NCBI RefSeq assembly: GCF_017873855.1
Contig: NZ_JAGGKR010000001.1
Location: 682,001 to 746,000, forward strand
Origin: Methanolinea mesophila
GTDB taxonomy: Archaea; Halobacteriota; Methanomicrobia; Methanomicrobiales; Methanospirillaceae
Direction: 5' to 3'
Length of the DNA: 64,000 nt
Part shown: piece by piece, positions 44,932 to 53,298 of the stretch
Position numbering within the stretch: the first letter of the stretch is position 1
Layout: every line of letters begins with the position of its first letter
The notes under the pieces: generated by a model
What the model was told of the DNA's origin: nothing
Database searches by the model: none
Seen by the model: only the letters and a program-made list of their open reading frames with translations
Translations under genes and position numbers: made by a program

Positions 44932-45225
44932 CCGGGATGACCCCCGTTTCCCCTTTTCACGCTGATCGTTTCGGGTTCCCTTTCCCGCGAGGTCCTCCGC
45001 ACCCTCTCACCATCAAACCATCCGGGCTTCGCCATCCGGAACCCCTCTTTCCCTCTTTCCACGGTGATCGGTCCGAAGTTCCCGGTCTGCAAGATATTCC
45101 GTTCCTTTTCTCTACTGAACGGTGCGGGATCCGGGGTCCGTGATGATCCCTGTTCTATCCCCGCTGCGTTCGGTCCGGGAATTCCGGCCCGTGCTGACCC
45201 CCTGTCTCGTGTTCCAAAGGTCGGT
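44925..45225 (-). repeat. Degenerate ~104-base repeats upstream of ecfA
   Basis: The 294-base gap between the S-like gene and ecfA contains a copy of the ecfA start region: ATGGCGAAGCCCGGATGGTT at 45035 mirrors ATGGTGAAACCCGGATCGAT at 44931, and similarity runs for about 75 bases (GGACCTCGCGG, CGATCA). A weaker third copy lies before it (about 45140-45040). The second copy encodes a 36-codon peptide like the ecfA N-terminus that ends by overlapping the ecfA start. Confidence 0.75.
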
Positions 45226-45771
45226 TCAGGTTTCATGGCCCGCGATGATCCCCGCTTTCATCAGCCTGGCGATGATGACGGCGGCGATGATCCCCCCGAT
45301 CCCGCCGAACACGAGGTGGGTCACCGAAGAGATGCCGATCCCGAGGATGATGAACACGGGAAGGACGCCGAGCGCCAGCTGGATGGCATAATTCACCAGC
45401 ATCTTGGCGATATTCGAGGACGCACCTACCACGAACCCGATCGCCGGGTGGTCAAACCGGTAGCGGAAGATAACCCCTTCGATATCCACCGCGACTCCCA
45501 GGGCGAGGTAGGTGATCGAGTCCATCATCCCGAGCGGGTCCATCCCGAAGAACGCCGTGAGCAGCCCGGATATCACTCCCACGTAGGTTCCCGAACCGGG
45601 TTTTCTCACCACCGCAACCGCGAACATCACCGGGATGACCCAGAATATTCCCGAATGGCCGGGGAGGTGGAGCGGGATCTTGAACGCGGTCTTGAGGACG
45701 AATATCAGCCCGCCGCAGATCGAGAGGACGGAGAGTTCGTAGAGGGAGAAGTAGGGCTTCCGGGGTTTCAT
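45226..45771 (-). CDS. ECF transporter S-component-like membrane protein
   Basis: A 181-residue protein with about five to six membrane helices: LYELSVLSICGGLIFVL, a Gly/Pro-rich loop LPGHSGIFWVIPVMFAVAV, and further helices to residue 170. Size, hydrophobicity and place in an ECF operon fit a substrate-binding S subunit. I cannot name the substrate; it does not show the RibU, ThiT or BioY motifs I would expect. It overlaps the upstream gene by 4 bases (ATGA). Confidence 0.7.
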   Translation of the reverse strand: MKPRKPYFSLYELSVLSICGGLIFVLKTAFKIPLHLPGHSGIFWVIPVMFAVAVVRKPGSGTYVGVISGLLTAFFGMDPLGMMDSITYLALGVAVDIEGVIFRYRFDHPAIGFVVGASSNIAKMLVNYAIQLALGVLPVFIILGIGISSVTHLVFGGIGGIIAAVIIARLMKAGIIAGHET

Positions 45772-46598
45772 ACGGTCTCCCCGACAAACTCCGATTCGAG
45801 ATGAAGCCTGAAATCGTCCGGCTGGCCCGGTGATACCGCCACCAGGAGGAGGAGCAGCCTGACGGGGTTGCCCCCCGTGTGGGTGACATAGAAGGTCCCG
45901 TCCTGGAGGGGCGTAGTGATCACCTCACCTTTCTTTCTCGTGAGGTCGGTGGTGATATGGAGCGAATCGAGCCCGGAACCAGGTCTCTGCGTGAAGTAGA
46001 GGGTGATCAAAGACGGATCTATCCCGTCAGTGCCGGCGGGCAGGGCGGAGGAAAGGCGAATGGTATAGTTATCCGGGATCTGGCGAAGGGCGGTCGGCAG
46101 GATCGCGTCCCCGGGCGAATCGGCGCCGAGCACGTAATATGCCGAAGTCCCGAATTCTTCCTGCCGGTTCGTCGCCCACAAGCCGTCCAGCTGCCGGAAC
46201 CCGTACACGTGGAACGCCGCTTCACCCGTGAGGTTCTCGAAGGTGTAATGCACCCGCACAGCCCCTCTCTGGTGCATCGCGGGGTTCCCCCCGTACGGCG
46301 TCCCGTTCAGGGGGACGAACATGAGGACCCACATACGGTCCGGGTCGGAAGAGTCGGCGATGTCAAGCCGGGTCTGGTAAGGACGCCAGGACTGGGGGCC
46401 GTAGATGAAATCTGAAGAGGAAAATACGGATTTTACTTCGAGCCCGGCGGGGGTCTCCCCTCCGGGTCCTGACCCCGGGGAAGTGAGATACTGGGCCGCG
46501 ACCTGGACGATCACCGCCGCGGCTGCAAAAATCCCCAGGAGAAGGATTGCGACGAACAGTTTTTTCCGGACCGCGGGGTTTACCATGGTGTCAGTCAC
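45768..46598 (-). CDS. Membrane-anchored extracellular protein with modules M2 and M1 in reversed order
   Basis: A 276-residue protein: one N-terminal membrane helix (about 13-36) and an outer part. Residues about 60-150 match module M2 of the surface proteins to the right (SSDFIYGPQSWRPY, MFVPLNG, GAVRVHYTFENLTGEAAFHVYGF); residues 200-275 match module M1 (GLDSLHITTD, DGTFYVTHTGG, LLLVAV, PDDFRLHL). In the surface proteins M1 precedes M2. It is encoded between a TiaS-like gene and an S-like gene, overlapping both, so it is likely part of the transporter. I know no such ECF subunit. Confidence 0.75.
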   Translation of the reverse strand: MTDTMVNPAVRKKLFVAILLLGIFAAAAVIVQVAAQYLTSPGSGPGGETPAGLEVKSVFSSSDFIYGPQSWRPYQTRLDIADSSDPDRMWVLMFVPLNGTPYGGNPAMHQRGAVRVHYTFENLTGEAAFHVYGFRQLDGLWATNRQEEFGTSAYYVLGADSPGDAILPTALRQIPDNYTIRLSSALPAGTDGIDPSLITLYFTQRPGSGLDSLHITTDLTRKKGEVITTPLQDGTFYVTHTGGNPVRLLLLLVAVSPGQPDDFRLHLESEFVGETV

Positions 46599-47295
46599 GT
46601 TTCACTGCATGAAGTGCCCCTTCCCTTTCTTCCACGAAAAGAACGGTTTTTCCCTTAACCGGGCAGGCTTTTACCGATTTTCCTTCCGGGGACACGATGA
46701 TGCCGGTGGTGACCGGGACCCCGTCCACAGTGAGGATCATGTCAATTCCCGCCTCGAGCAGCGTCCCCGCCGGTGCAGGGCCAAGGATCTCGCGGATTCT
46801 TCCCTTCTGGAGGTACCGCCCGTCGAAGCCGGTCGAGGCCAGCCCGAGCCCGGCCATGGCGCCGATCACCCCGTCTTCGGTCCCGCCCAGCCCCTCCAGG
46901 CGGATCGAACAGTTCTTCGCAAGGGTCCGGGCCCGGTCCTGGGTGAGCACCATCCTCTTCGCGTCCTGGCCGAACGTGACCATGGCGGGTGTCACCTCCG
47001 TGATGTGGGCGAGGGCGATCCCGGGATCGCTCCCTTCCACGAAGTCGTCCATCATCACCTGCCGGGCTATGGAAAAGATCCTCTCTGCATGGTCGGGTGC
47101 GCAGGGACCGATATGGATCACCGCACAGCTGTTGTGGGACGTGTAGGGGATGGACTCGTGCACGAACAACTGGTGCCGGGTGACCGCAGTCACGGGGTAT
47201 TCCTGCCCGAGCCTGTCTGCGATCGCCCGGGCCAGCCGGCCTGTGCCGCGTGAGTTGAGGGAGTCGGTGTCGTCGATAGAGAGAAGGAATGTCAT
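46591..47295 (-). CDS. TiaS-like protein lacking tRNA-binding domains
   Basis: A 234-residue protein starting FLLSIDDTDSLNSRGTGRLA, the DDTDS motif of TiaS (agmatidine synthase) kinase domain. It has GQDAKRMVLTQ and GLGGTEDGVIGAMAGLGLA as in that family, but is about 180 residues shorter than TiaS: the C-terminal OB-fold and zinc ribbon that bind tRNA are absent. It is therefore probably a small-molecule kinase-like paralogue. It opens the ECF operon, and its end overlaps the next gene by 8 bases. Confidence 0.75.
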   Translation of the reverse strand: MTFLLSIDDTDSLNSRGTGRLARAIADRLGQEYPVTAVTRHQLFVHESIPYTSHNSCAVIHIGPCAPDHAERIFSIARQVMMDDFVEGSDPGIALAHITEVTPAMVTFGQDAKRMVLTQDRARTLAKNCSIRLEGLGGTEDGVIGAMAGLGLASTGFDGRYLQKGRIREILGPAPAGTLLEAGIDMILTVDGVPVTTGIIVSPEGKSVKACPVKGKTVLFVEEREGALHAVKRD

Positions 47296-47497
47296 TTCTG
47301 GTCTTCCTTTTCCTGTACTCCACCAGGCGTAATACCCTTTGTCATTTTGCCTTTTGTCAATATAATAAAGTTATTATGATTAACAATCCGGAGAAAAACA
47401 ACAACTATATTTCAATTATTCATGAAGTATCCATAGAAAAACGGATGTTACGGGGGGCCGGACCCCCCCGACCCACCCGATTCTGGATTGGATCACC
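47296..47497. promoter_or_regulatory. AT-rich divergent promoter region, ECF operon / surface cluster
   Basis: About 200 bases, with an AT-rich island at 47335-47450 in a GC-rich genome. Candidate TATA elements are TCAATATAATAAAG (about 47356) and ACTATATTTCAA (about 47404). The ECF operon and the surface cluster diverge from here, so common control is possible. Confidence 0.45.
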
Positions 47498-50400
47498 ATG
47501 GCGCGCTTACACATACCTTCCGGGGCCCGGGAGAAGGACGCCCGCGGTAGCACCTCCCGGGAGAGGATCTTCCTGCAGGTTTCTGCCGGGGTTCTCCTCC
47601 TCCTCCTCTCCCTGGGAGGATCCGCCGCTTCAGCGTCCGATGTCGCGGGAATCATCCTTCCCGATTACCACCATATCGACATCACCCTGGCACACAACGC
47701 GGGCAGCAACTACATCAAGTTCGACGGCGGAGGGTTGAACGCGCTCCACCTCACCACGAGCCCGTCCGAACCCTACGGGCAGGTCACCACCACACAGTCC
47801 GAATCGGGCACGTTTTATGTCTCTGACACCGGCGGGCGCGGGTTCTTCGACGACCTGATCCTCATGGTCGCGGTGAGAGGCGACGTCCCCGACGACTATT
47901 CGGTCCGCATCAGGGCGAGCGGGTACCGGTGGACCCCCACACCGGTACTGAACATGCCTCCCACCGCTGACAACGTTTCCTATGCATACGCATCGATCGA
48001 CGACACCTTCACCGCCTCAGATTTCATCTACGGGCCCCAGTCGTGGAGGCCGTATAACGGGCCCGACTACCCGTTCTACAACGGCCAGGATCTTTCAGCG
48101 AGCGACGAGACGTTCAGGTTCATGTTCATCGACCTGAACGTGGGCGCGATCGGGCCGAACAGCCAGCTTCCCGGGCTCACCGACAACGGGATGGCGAAGA
48201 TCGAGTACCAGATCACCGGCGAACCCTGCTTCACGGTCTTCAACGTGTACGGGTGGTGTAACCAGTCGAACCAGGGGAAGGGGATCTCCTGGACGAACGA
48301 TGTCGACGGACTCTCCCAGAGCGGGGTCTCCGGGTATTCGGTCCTTCCCCCGGAAGCTGCGTCAACGGGAGGGGACCAGGCGGGATCGACGGATTCGACC
48401 GCAAACTTCGAGAAGGGGACAGTCGTCAACGGGTATGACGGGACCACGCTCGCCCAGGGAGAGCCCTCCCTGGTCAACGGAAGCGTGCTCCTCTTCGTTT
48501 CCGAAAGCCCCGCGGCCACGCTGGACGGGCTGAAGTCGGCGGAATTCCCGTTCAACGTCACCCTGCCGCAGGGCGTTCGCGCGCAGGACGGATTCCTGGC
48601 GCTTTACGCGACCGGTGGAAAAGATACGACGTCCGGGCGGGGTGTGCTTCCCGACCTCGATGTCGCCTTCGACGGAACCACAATTACCGCACTCCGGACC
48701 TACAGGGATACCGCGGGGGGGACCGACGGAACTGTGGCGGCGACCTGGATCTATTCCCTCCCTCCGGAGTTGACCTCCGGGCGCCATGTGCTCGCGGTGA
48801 AAAACAGGAATACCGGGACGAAGATCACGATCCCGGGGGCGGTAATGGCGGTATTCCCGAAGGACGATTCCGGTACGGTCAGCCTGGTCTCGTTCACCGA
48901 GGGATGCGACATCCTTCGCGCCGAGCCCACCGGGATCGGCGAGGTCTCCACCACCTCGGTCTTCAGGGACGGGACGGTTCCGGGCAGACCTGACCGTGTG
49001 ACCCTGTATCTGGTGAACACCGGGACCTTCCCCCTGGTTTCCTCGCCGTTCCGGTTCTATTTCAACCGCGAAGCCGTGAATACGACCTCTACAGGTACCC
49101 CGGGCCCGGTCGAGATCAGGACGTTCGACGTCACCGGCCTTGCACAGCCCTCGATGAACTCACTTTCGGTCTCGGTCGTTCCGACCGACCAGAAAGAGCG
49201 GTCCTACACCGAGACCCGGAACGCGATCCTGGTCTTTTCCTATGCCCCGAAACATCAGCAGGCAGGTGCGCCGGCTTCTGACCCGGATATTGTGGTCGCG
49301 GAAGAGACTCCGATCCCGACCACGGCGCTCCCGGCCACTACCGCAACACCCGGGGCGACGTCCACCCCGGCGACCAGTCCGGAAGACCCTGACGGGGGCA
49401 TCTTCGGGATGCTCCCCGGGCCTGTCCGTGACTTCCTCGACGGGATCTTCGGGGCGATCTTTGCTATCGGCGGCGTGGAAAGTGCCGCACCGGGGACCGG
49501 AGCGGGAATGGTCGTCCAGGCCGGCGGGAATCCTGACCCCACCTCTGGGGAACGAGGGGTTGACCTCCGGGATGATTCCCCCGTGGCCGCGATATCGGAC
49601 ACGGTCCCTGAAGATGACTCTGCCGGGACCGTTGCCGCCGGAAATCCGCCTTCCGTGGCGGACGACGACCCCGGAAATCAGGAGACCCTGATAGTATCGG
49701 AACCCGGTGACCAATGGGTATCAGGGGCAGCGGCCCCCTCTTCGCCATACGGGGGTATCTATATTAAATCAATACCCGGCGGTGCGGGGATCACCATCGA
49801 CGGGAAGGCACTCAACGCGGATACCCCGAAGGCGGTGTTCGGTCTGCGGGAAGGGTCGCATACCGTGAGGATCTCGAACGATAAAGGCCTGTTCTCGGTC
49901 ACCGACCAGCAGGTCTGGGTCTACCGCGGCCTGATCTCCATCGCCGCCTTCGATACCGCCCCGGGGATGAAGAAGTCCGTCCAGGTGGTCTCGGAGGTGT
50001 ACCCGGGCGACCAGTTCACCCTGAACGGGAGATACCCGGCCTACAAGATCCCGGCCGGTATAACGCTCCGGAAGTCCGGGTCGTACCTCACCGTGCTCCA
50101 CGACGGGCACTATATCTCCCGGGAGATCTCCGACTTCCTGAACGCGGGGGGCACCGTTGAGATCCGGCCCTCCGCCACGTCGTACGGGACACTCGCGGTC
50201 AGTTCCGACCCGGCGGGCGCCGACGTGCTGGTGGACGGCTTCCCCTACCCGGAGAAGACTCCCTGCACGGTGGAGAACCTCTCCGAAGGACGGCATACCA
50301 TATCCGTCTCGATCCTGGGGTACATCCCCGGGGAGCAGACGGTGACGGTGCTCGACGACCCCTCGGAGCAGATCGACGGAGAGGTCATGCTCAGGCTCTC

Positions 50401-50650
50401 GCCCTATGCCTGCGGCGAGCTCTCCGTGGAGAGCACGCCTCCCGGCGCCTCGGTCCAGATCAACAAGGTGAACTCCCGGCAGACCACCCCGTGCGTCTTC
50501 CCTTACATGACCATCGGGAGCTACGCCATGACGGTCTCCTACGGGGGCAAGGTAAAGAACGTCGAGTTCGACATCACCCCCGATACCCGGATCGAGTACG
50601 TATTCGACTTCGACAAAGACACGTTCCTCCACAGGAGCGTGAGAATGTAA
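47498..50650 (+). CDS. Large surface protein: M1-M2 region, Thr/Pro linker, PEGA repeats
   Basis: A 1050-residue exported protein. A signal sequence lies at about 25-46. M1 is about 55-145 (GGGLNALHLTTS, GTFYVSDTGGRG, DDYSVRIRASGYRW) and M2 about 170-265 (DFIYGPQSWRP, MFIDLNVG, YGWCNQSNQGKGISWTN). Then come a beta-rich region (about 340-600), a Thr/Pro/Ala linker near 605-635, and three PEGA-like domains near 755-815, 900-955 and 970-1035. No dockerin, no sortase-like or membrane anchor at the end. It begins the surface cluster. Confidence 0.8.
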   Translation: MARLHIPSGAREKDARGSTSRERIFLQVSAGVLLLLLSLGGSAASASDVAGIILPDYHHIDITLAHNAGSNYIKFDGGGLNALHLTTSPSEPYGQVTTTQSESGTFYVSDTGGRGFFDDLILMVAVRGDVPDDYSVRIRASGYRWTPTPVLNMPPTADNVSYAYASIDDTFTASDFIYGPQSWRPYNGPDYPFYNGQDLSASDETFRFMFIDLNVGAIGPNSQLPGLTDNGMAKIEYQITGEPCFTVFNVYGWCNQSNQGKGISWTNDVDGLSQSGVSGYSVLPPEAASTGGDQAGSTDSTANFEKGTVVNGYDGTTLAQGEPSLVNGSVLLFVSESPAATLDGLKSAEFPFNVTLPQGVRAQDGFLALYATGGKDTTSGRGVLPDLDVAFDGTTITALRTYRDTAGGTDGTVAATWIYSLPPELTSGRHVLAVKNRNTGTKITIPGAVMAVFPKDDSGTVSLVSFTEGCDILRAEPTGIGEVSTTSVFRDGTVPGRPDRVTLYLVNTGTFPLVSSPFRFYFNREAVNTTSTGTPGPVEIRTFDVTGLAQPSMNSLSVSVVPTDQKERSYTETRNAILVFSYAPKHQQAGAPASDPDIVVAEETPIPTTALPATTATPGATSTPATSPEDPDGGIFGMLPGPVRDFLDGIFGAIFAIGGVESAAPGTGAGMVVQAGGNPDPTSGERGVDLRDDSPVAAISDTVPEDDSAGTVAAGNPPSVADDDPGNQETLIVSEPGDQWVSGAAAPSSPYGGIYIKSIPGGAGITIDGKALNADTPKAVFGLREGSHTVRISNDKGLFSVTDQQVWVYRGLISIAAFDTAPGMKKSVQVVSEVYPGDQFTLNGRYPAYKIPAGITLRKSGSYLTVLHDGHYISREISDFLNAGGTVEIRPSATSYGTLAVSSDPAGADVLVDGFPYPEKTPCTVENLSEGRHTISVSILGYIPGEQTVTVLDDPSEQIDGEVMLRLSPYACGELSVESTPPGASVQINKVNSRQTTPCVFPYMTIGSYAMTVSYGGKVKNVEFDITPDTRIEYVFDFDKDTFLHRSVRM

Positions 50651-50681
50651 CCGCGGAGAAATCCGTGACGAGGTTTTCTAA

Positions 50682-51701
50682 ATGAAAAAAACAACTTCAA
50701 TCATTTCTATCCTGGTGGTCCTCACCGCCCTGGCGTCCTGCACTGTGACAGGCGCTCCCCTCCCGGATTACAACAACATCTTCATTAACGTCGCAAACGA
50801 CGCGGGGGCGACCTACGACGCCTTCGGAAACGACACCTATAACATCCGGTTCGAAGGCATCGACCGGGGCTTAAACGCCCTGCACATTTCAACCGACCCC
50901 GCGGCCAACTACGGGCAGGTGACGCTCACGGAAGCCCTGTCGGGAACATTCTATGCTACCGATTCCGGCGGGAAAGGATACGAGGACGAGATCCTCCTCA
51001 TGGTGGCCGTGAACGGGACGATCCCCGACGACTTTTCCCTGCGAATCACCTCGGACGGGTACACGTGGCCCCCGAACCCGGTGAGCAATACGGCCCCGCC
51101 GTTCGATACCGTGTCCTACCAGCCGGTCGCCCTCGACGAGACCTTCACCAAGGCCGATTTCATCTACGGGCCCCAGACCTGGAAGCCGACCGGGAACGAG
51201 GTCGAGTATCCGATCTACTTCGGGCAGGACCTCGGCGCCACCGGCAATACCTTCCGGCTGATGTTCGTCGACCTGAACGCCGGGGTGCTCCGCCCCAACG
51301 CGAGCCTCGAGAACCAGGGAGCGGTACGAATCACCTACGAGTTCCGGAACCTCGAATCCTTTGCGGCATTCAACGTGTACGCGTACTGTAAAACCTCCAA
51401 CAACGGTGACGACATGGTCGCCTGGTCCAACGCCCTCCTCCTTCCGAAAACGGTGAGCGGATACTCGGTGGTCCGTGTGCCGGTTCCCTTCCCGGGGAAG
51501 ACCGATCCGCCCACCGACCCCGACGGGGACGGGATCATTGAAGATATGAACGGGAACGGGTATTCCGACTTCAACGACGTGGTCCTGTTCTTCAAGCAGA
51601 TGGAGTGGGTCCAGGCCAACGAACCGGTCTCTCGGTTCGATTTTAACGGGAACGGTATCATCGACTTCAACGACATCGTGAGGCTGTTCAAGGAGCTGTA
51701 A
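50682..51701 (+). CDS. Secreted M1-M2 protein with C-terminal dockerin
   Basis: A 339-residue exported protein. Signal peptide 1-24, M1 about 28-130 (RGLNALHIST, GTFYATDSGGKGYEDEILLMVAV), M2 about 155-260 (DFIYGPQTWKP, MFVDLNAG, AFNVYAYC). After a short linker the last about 60 residues form a dockerin with two calcium-loop repeats: DPDGDGIIEDMNGNG...DFNDVVLFF and FDFNGNGIIDFNDIVRLF. It starts 31 bases after the preceding gene. It should be tethered through a cohesin partner. Confidence 0.85.
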   Translation: MKKTTSIISILVVLTALASCTVTGAPLPDYNNIFINVANDAGATYDAFGNDTYNIRFEGIDRGLNALHISTDPAANYGQVTLTEALSGTFYATDSGGKGYEDEILLMVAVNGTIPDDFSLRITSDGYTWPPNPVSNTAPPFDTVSYQPVALDETFTKADFIYGPQTWKPTGNEVEYPIYFGQDLGATGNTFRLMFVDLNAGVLRPNASLENQGAVRITYEFRNLESFAAFNVYAYCKTSNNGDDMVAWSNALLLPKTVSGYSVVRVPVPFPGKTDPPTDPDGDGIIEDMNGNGYSDFNDVVLFFKQMEWVQANEPVSRFDFNGNGIIDFNDIVRLFKEL

Positions 51702-52227
51702 GGGACAGGAAAGAAGCTTTAAGTTATTGAGCGAATCTCCCCTGATAAATCCTGTACACGGGAGAAGAAAACAATCCTTTTCTTTTAGCAATTCCGGTTA
51801 TGTATCTTACAACCGTACTCTTCTGCATGATACGGTTTCGATTCGATACCATCACATTCAAATTGAAGGTTCCGCCACAGTCCTTTCCAGGTTAAAAAGT
51901 ACCTTTAAACGATTGAACCAGGTACATCTCTTGAATATATATAATGCATGAATAAAAGCCGGTTTTGGTAAGCGAGGGTCCGGCAAAGTCCTGGTCAGAC
52001 GGACGGGCCCCCGTTGCCCGTAGGCATAGGAGAATGGCATTCATACTTCATTAAGTCTTTTCTTGTGCCTCGTTACGACGGAAAGGAGGCGATTTACCTA
52101 TAAATCAGGCATTTCGGGAGGAAGAACCGGTTTCCGGATCCGGCGACCGGTTCGTGAATCGAAGGAGAACACAAATGACTGCGCACCGGTGACCGCGGTG
52201 CACAGAACGCGAAGGAATGAATATAGT
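51702..52227 (+). promoter_or_regulatory. 526-base intergenic region with promoters and long leader
   Basis: AT-rich first half with TATA candidates GAATATATATAATGC (about 51931) and, nearer the gene, ACCTATAAATCAGG (about 52097). The latter would give a leader of about 105 nt containing a six-codon ORF (ATG at 52174). No larger gene is supported. Confidence 0.4.
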
Positions 52228-53061
52228 ATGAAAAATACGCAAGGAAAGGCCAATGCCTTCAAGAAAGCCATCGGGATGATTGCCGCGTTATTCCTGGTCT
52301 CGACCCTTATCGGCCCGGTAACCGCTGCGGATCCGATCGACCCGTACAAGCATGTCTGGCTGGAGATGACGAACGGTGCGAGGTTCGCCGACCTCTCGTC
52401 GGGCGGCGCAAATCAGTCCTACTACTTCAAGTTCGACGGCGGGGGACTGAACGCCATGCACATCTCCAACTCGTCCGACCTTCCGTTTGGACAGGTGACA
52501 ACGGACGCTCCGACATCGGGGACATTTTACATTACCGACACGGGGGGGCGAGGGTTCAACGACGATATCATCCTCATGGTCGCTGTCCAGGACCCCCTCC
52601 CGTCAGGGCTTAATATCCACATCAATGCGAGCGGGTACCGCTGGGAGCCGACCGCGGTCCTGAACGAGATCCCGGATGAGGAAGATCTGACGTATTACGC
52701 CGGGTCGGTTGACGAGGACTTCACCGTCGATAACTTCACCCTGTACGGAACGCAGGACTGGAAGCCCTGTTCTTCGGAATATTACCCGCTCTTTGTTGAT
52801 TTGGAACCGGACACAGTTTATTATCTGGCGTTTATCGACCTGAAAGTGGGCAACCTCGGGTTAAACTCGACCACAGGATATTCTGAGTCGCTCATCGACA
52901 AAGGAAGTGTCAATGTGACGTATGAGATCACCGGCACAAATGGGGAAAATATTGCCTTTAACGCGTACGGGTGGTGCAATCAGTCGAACCAGGGAAAAGG
53001 GGTATCCTGGACGAATGCGCTTACCGGGACCGGTGCAAGTGCATGGGAAGTCAATAACTGA
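52228..53061 (+). CDS. Secreted M1-M2 protein without dockerin
   Basis: A 277-residue exported protein starting MKNTQGKANAFKKAIG with a signal sequence to about residue 35. It consists only of M1 (GGGLNAMHISNS, GTFYITDTGGRGFNDDIILMVAVQD) and M2 (LYGTQDWKPC, FIDLKVGN, YGWCNQSNQGKGVSWTN), and so defines the minimal unit of this family. The first TATA-proximal ATG is used; GAAGGAATG precedes it. No anchor, so it is free or bound by others. Function unknown. Confidence 0.8.
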   Translation: MKNTQGKANAFKKAIGMIAALFLVSTLIGPVTAADPIDPYKHVWLEMTNGARFADLSSGGANQSYYFKFDGGGLNAMHISNSSDLPFGQVTTDAPTSGTFYITDTGGRGFNDDIILMVAVQDPLPSGLNIHINASGYRWEPTAVLNEIPDEEDLTYYAGSVDEDFTVDNFTLYGTQDWKPCSSEYYPLFVDLEPDTVYYLAFIDLKVGNLGLNSTTGYSESLIDKGSVNVTYEITGTNGENIAFNAYGWCNQSNQGKGVSWTNALTGTGASAWEVNN

Positions 53062-53200
53062 TCTCTTCCCCTTTTTTTGCAGTCTTCATCGTGTCATGAT
53101 ACGATCGGTAGGGATCCCCTATTTCCATTCGGGGGTGCAGAAAACAAAACCGGGAATTGAAAAAAATTGCTTATTTTTTCCGCGAGATAGAATAATTAAT

Positions 53201-53243
53201 TAAACTAATTTAACAACTCACATCAAAACCTAATTTTTATTTA
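53201..53243 (+). promoter_or_regulatory. Shared surface-gene promoter (copy 1)
   Basis: TAAACTAATTTAAC at 53201-53214, then CAAAACC and the TATA TTTTTATTTAT (53234-53243), 65 bases before the ATG. The 14-base motif recurs with one mismatch at 60087-60100, at almost the same distance from its gene. Confidence 0.55.
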
Positions 53244-53298
53244 TCATATTAACTTCTCCATTAAGTTATATATCCACTTATTTTCGTGAGGGTAGGTC

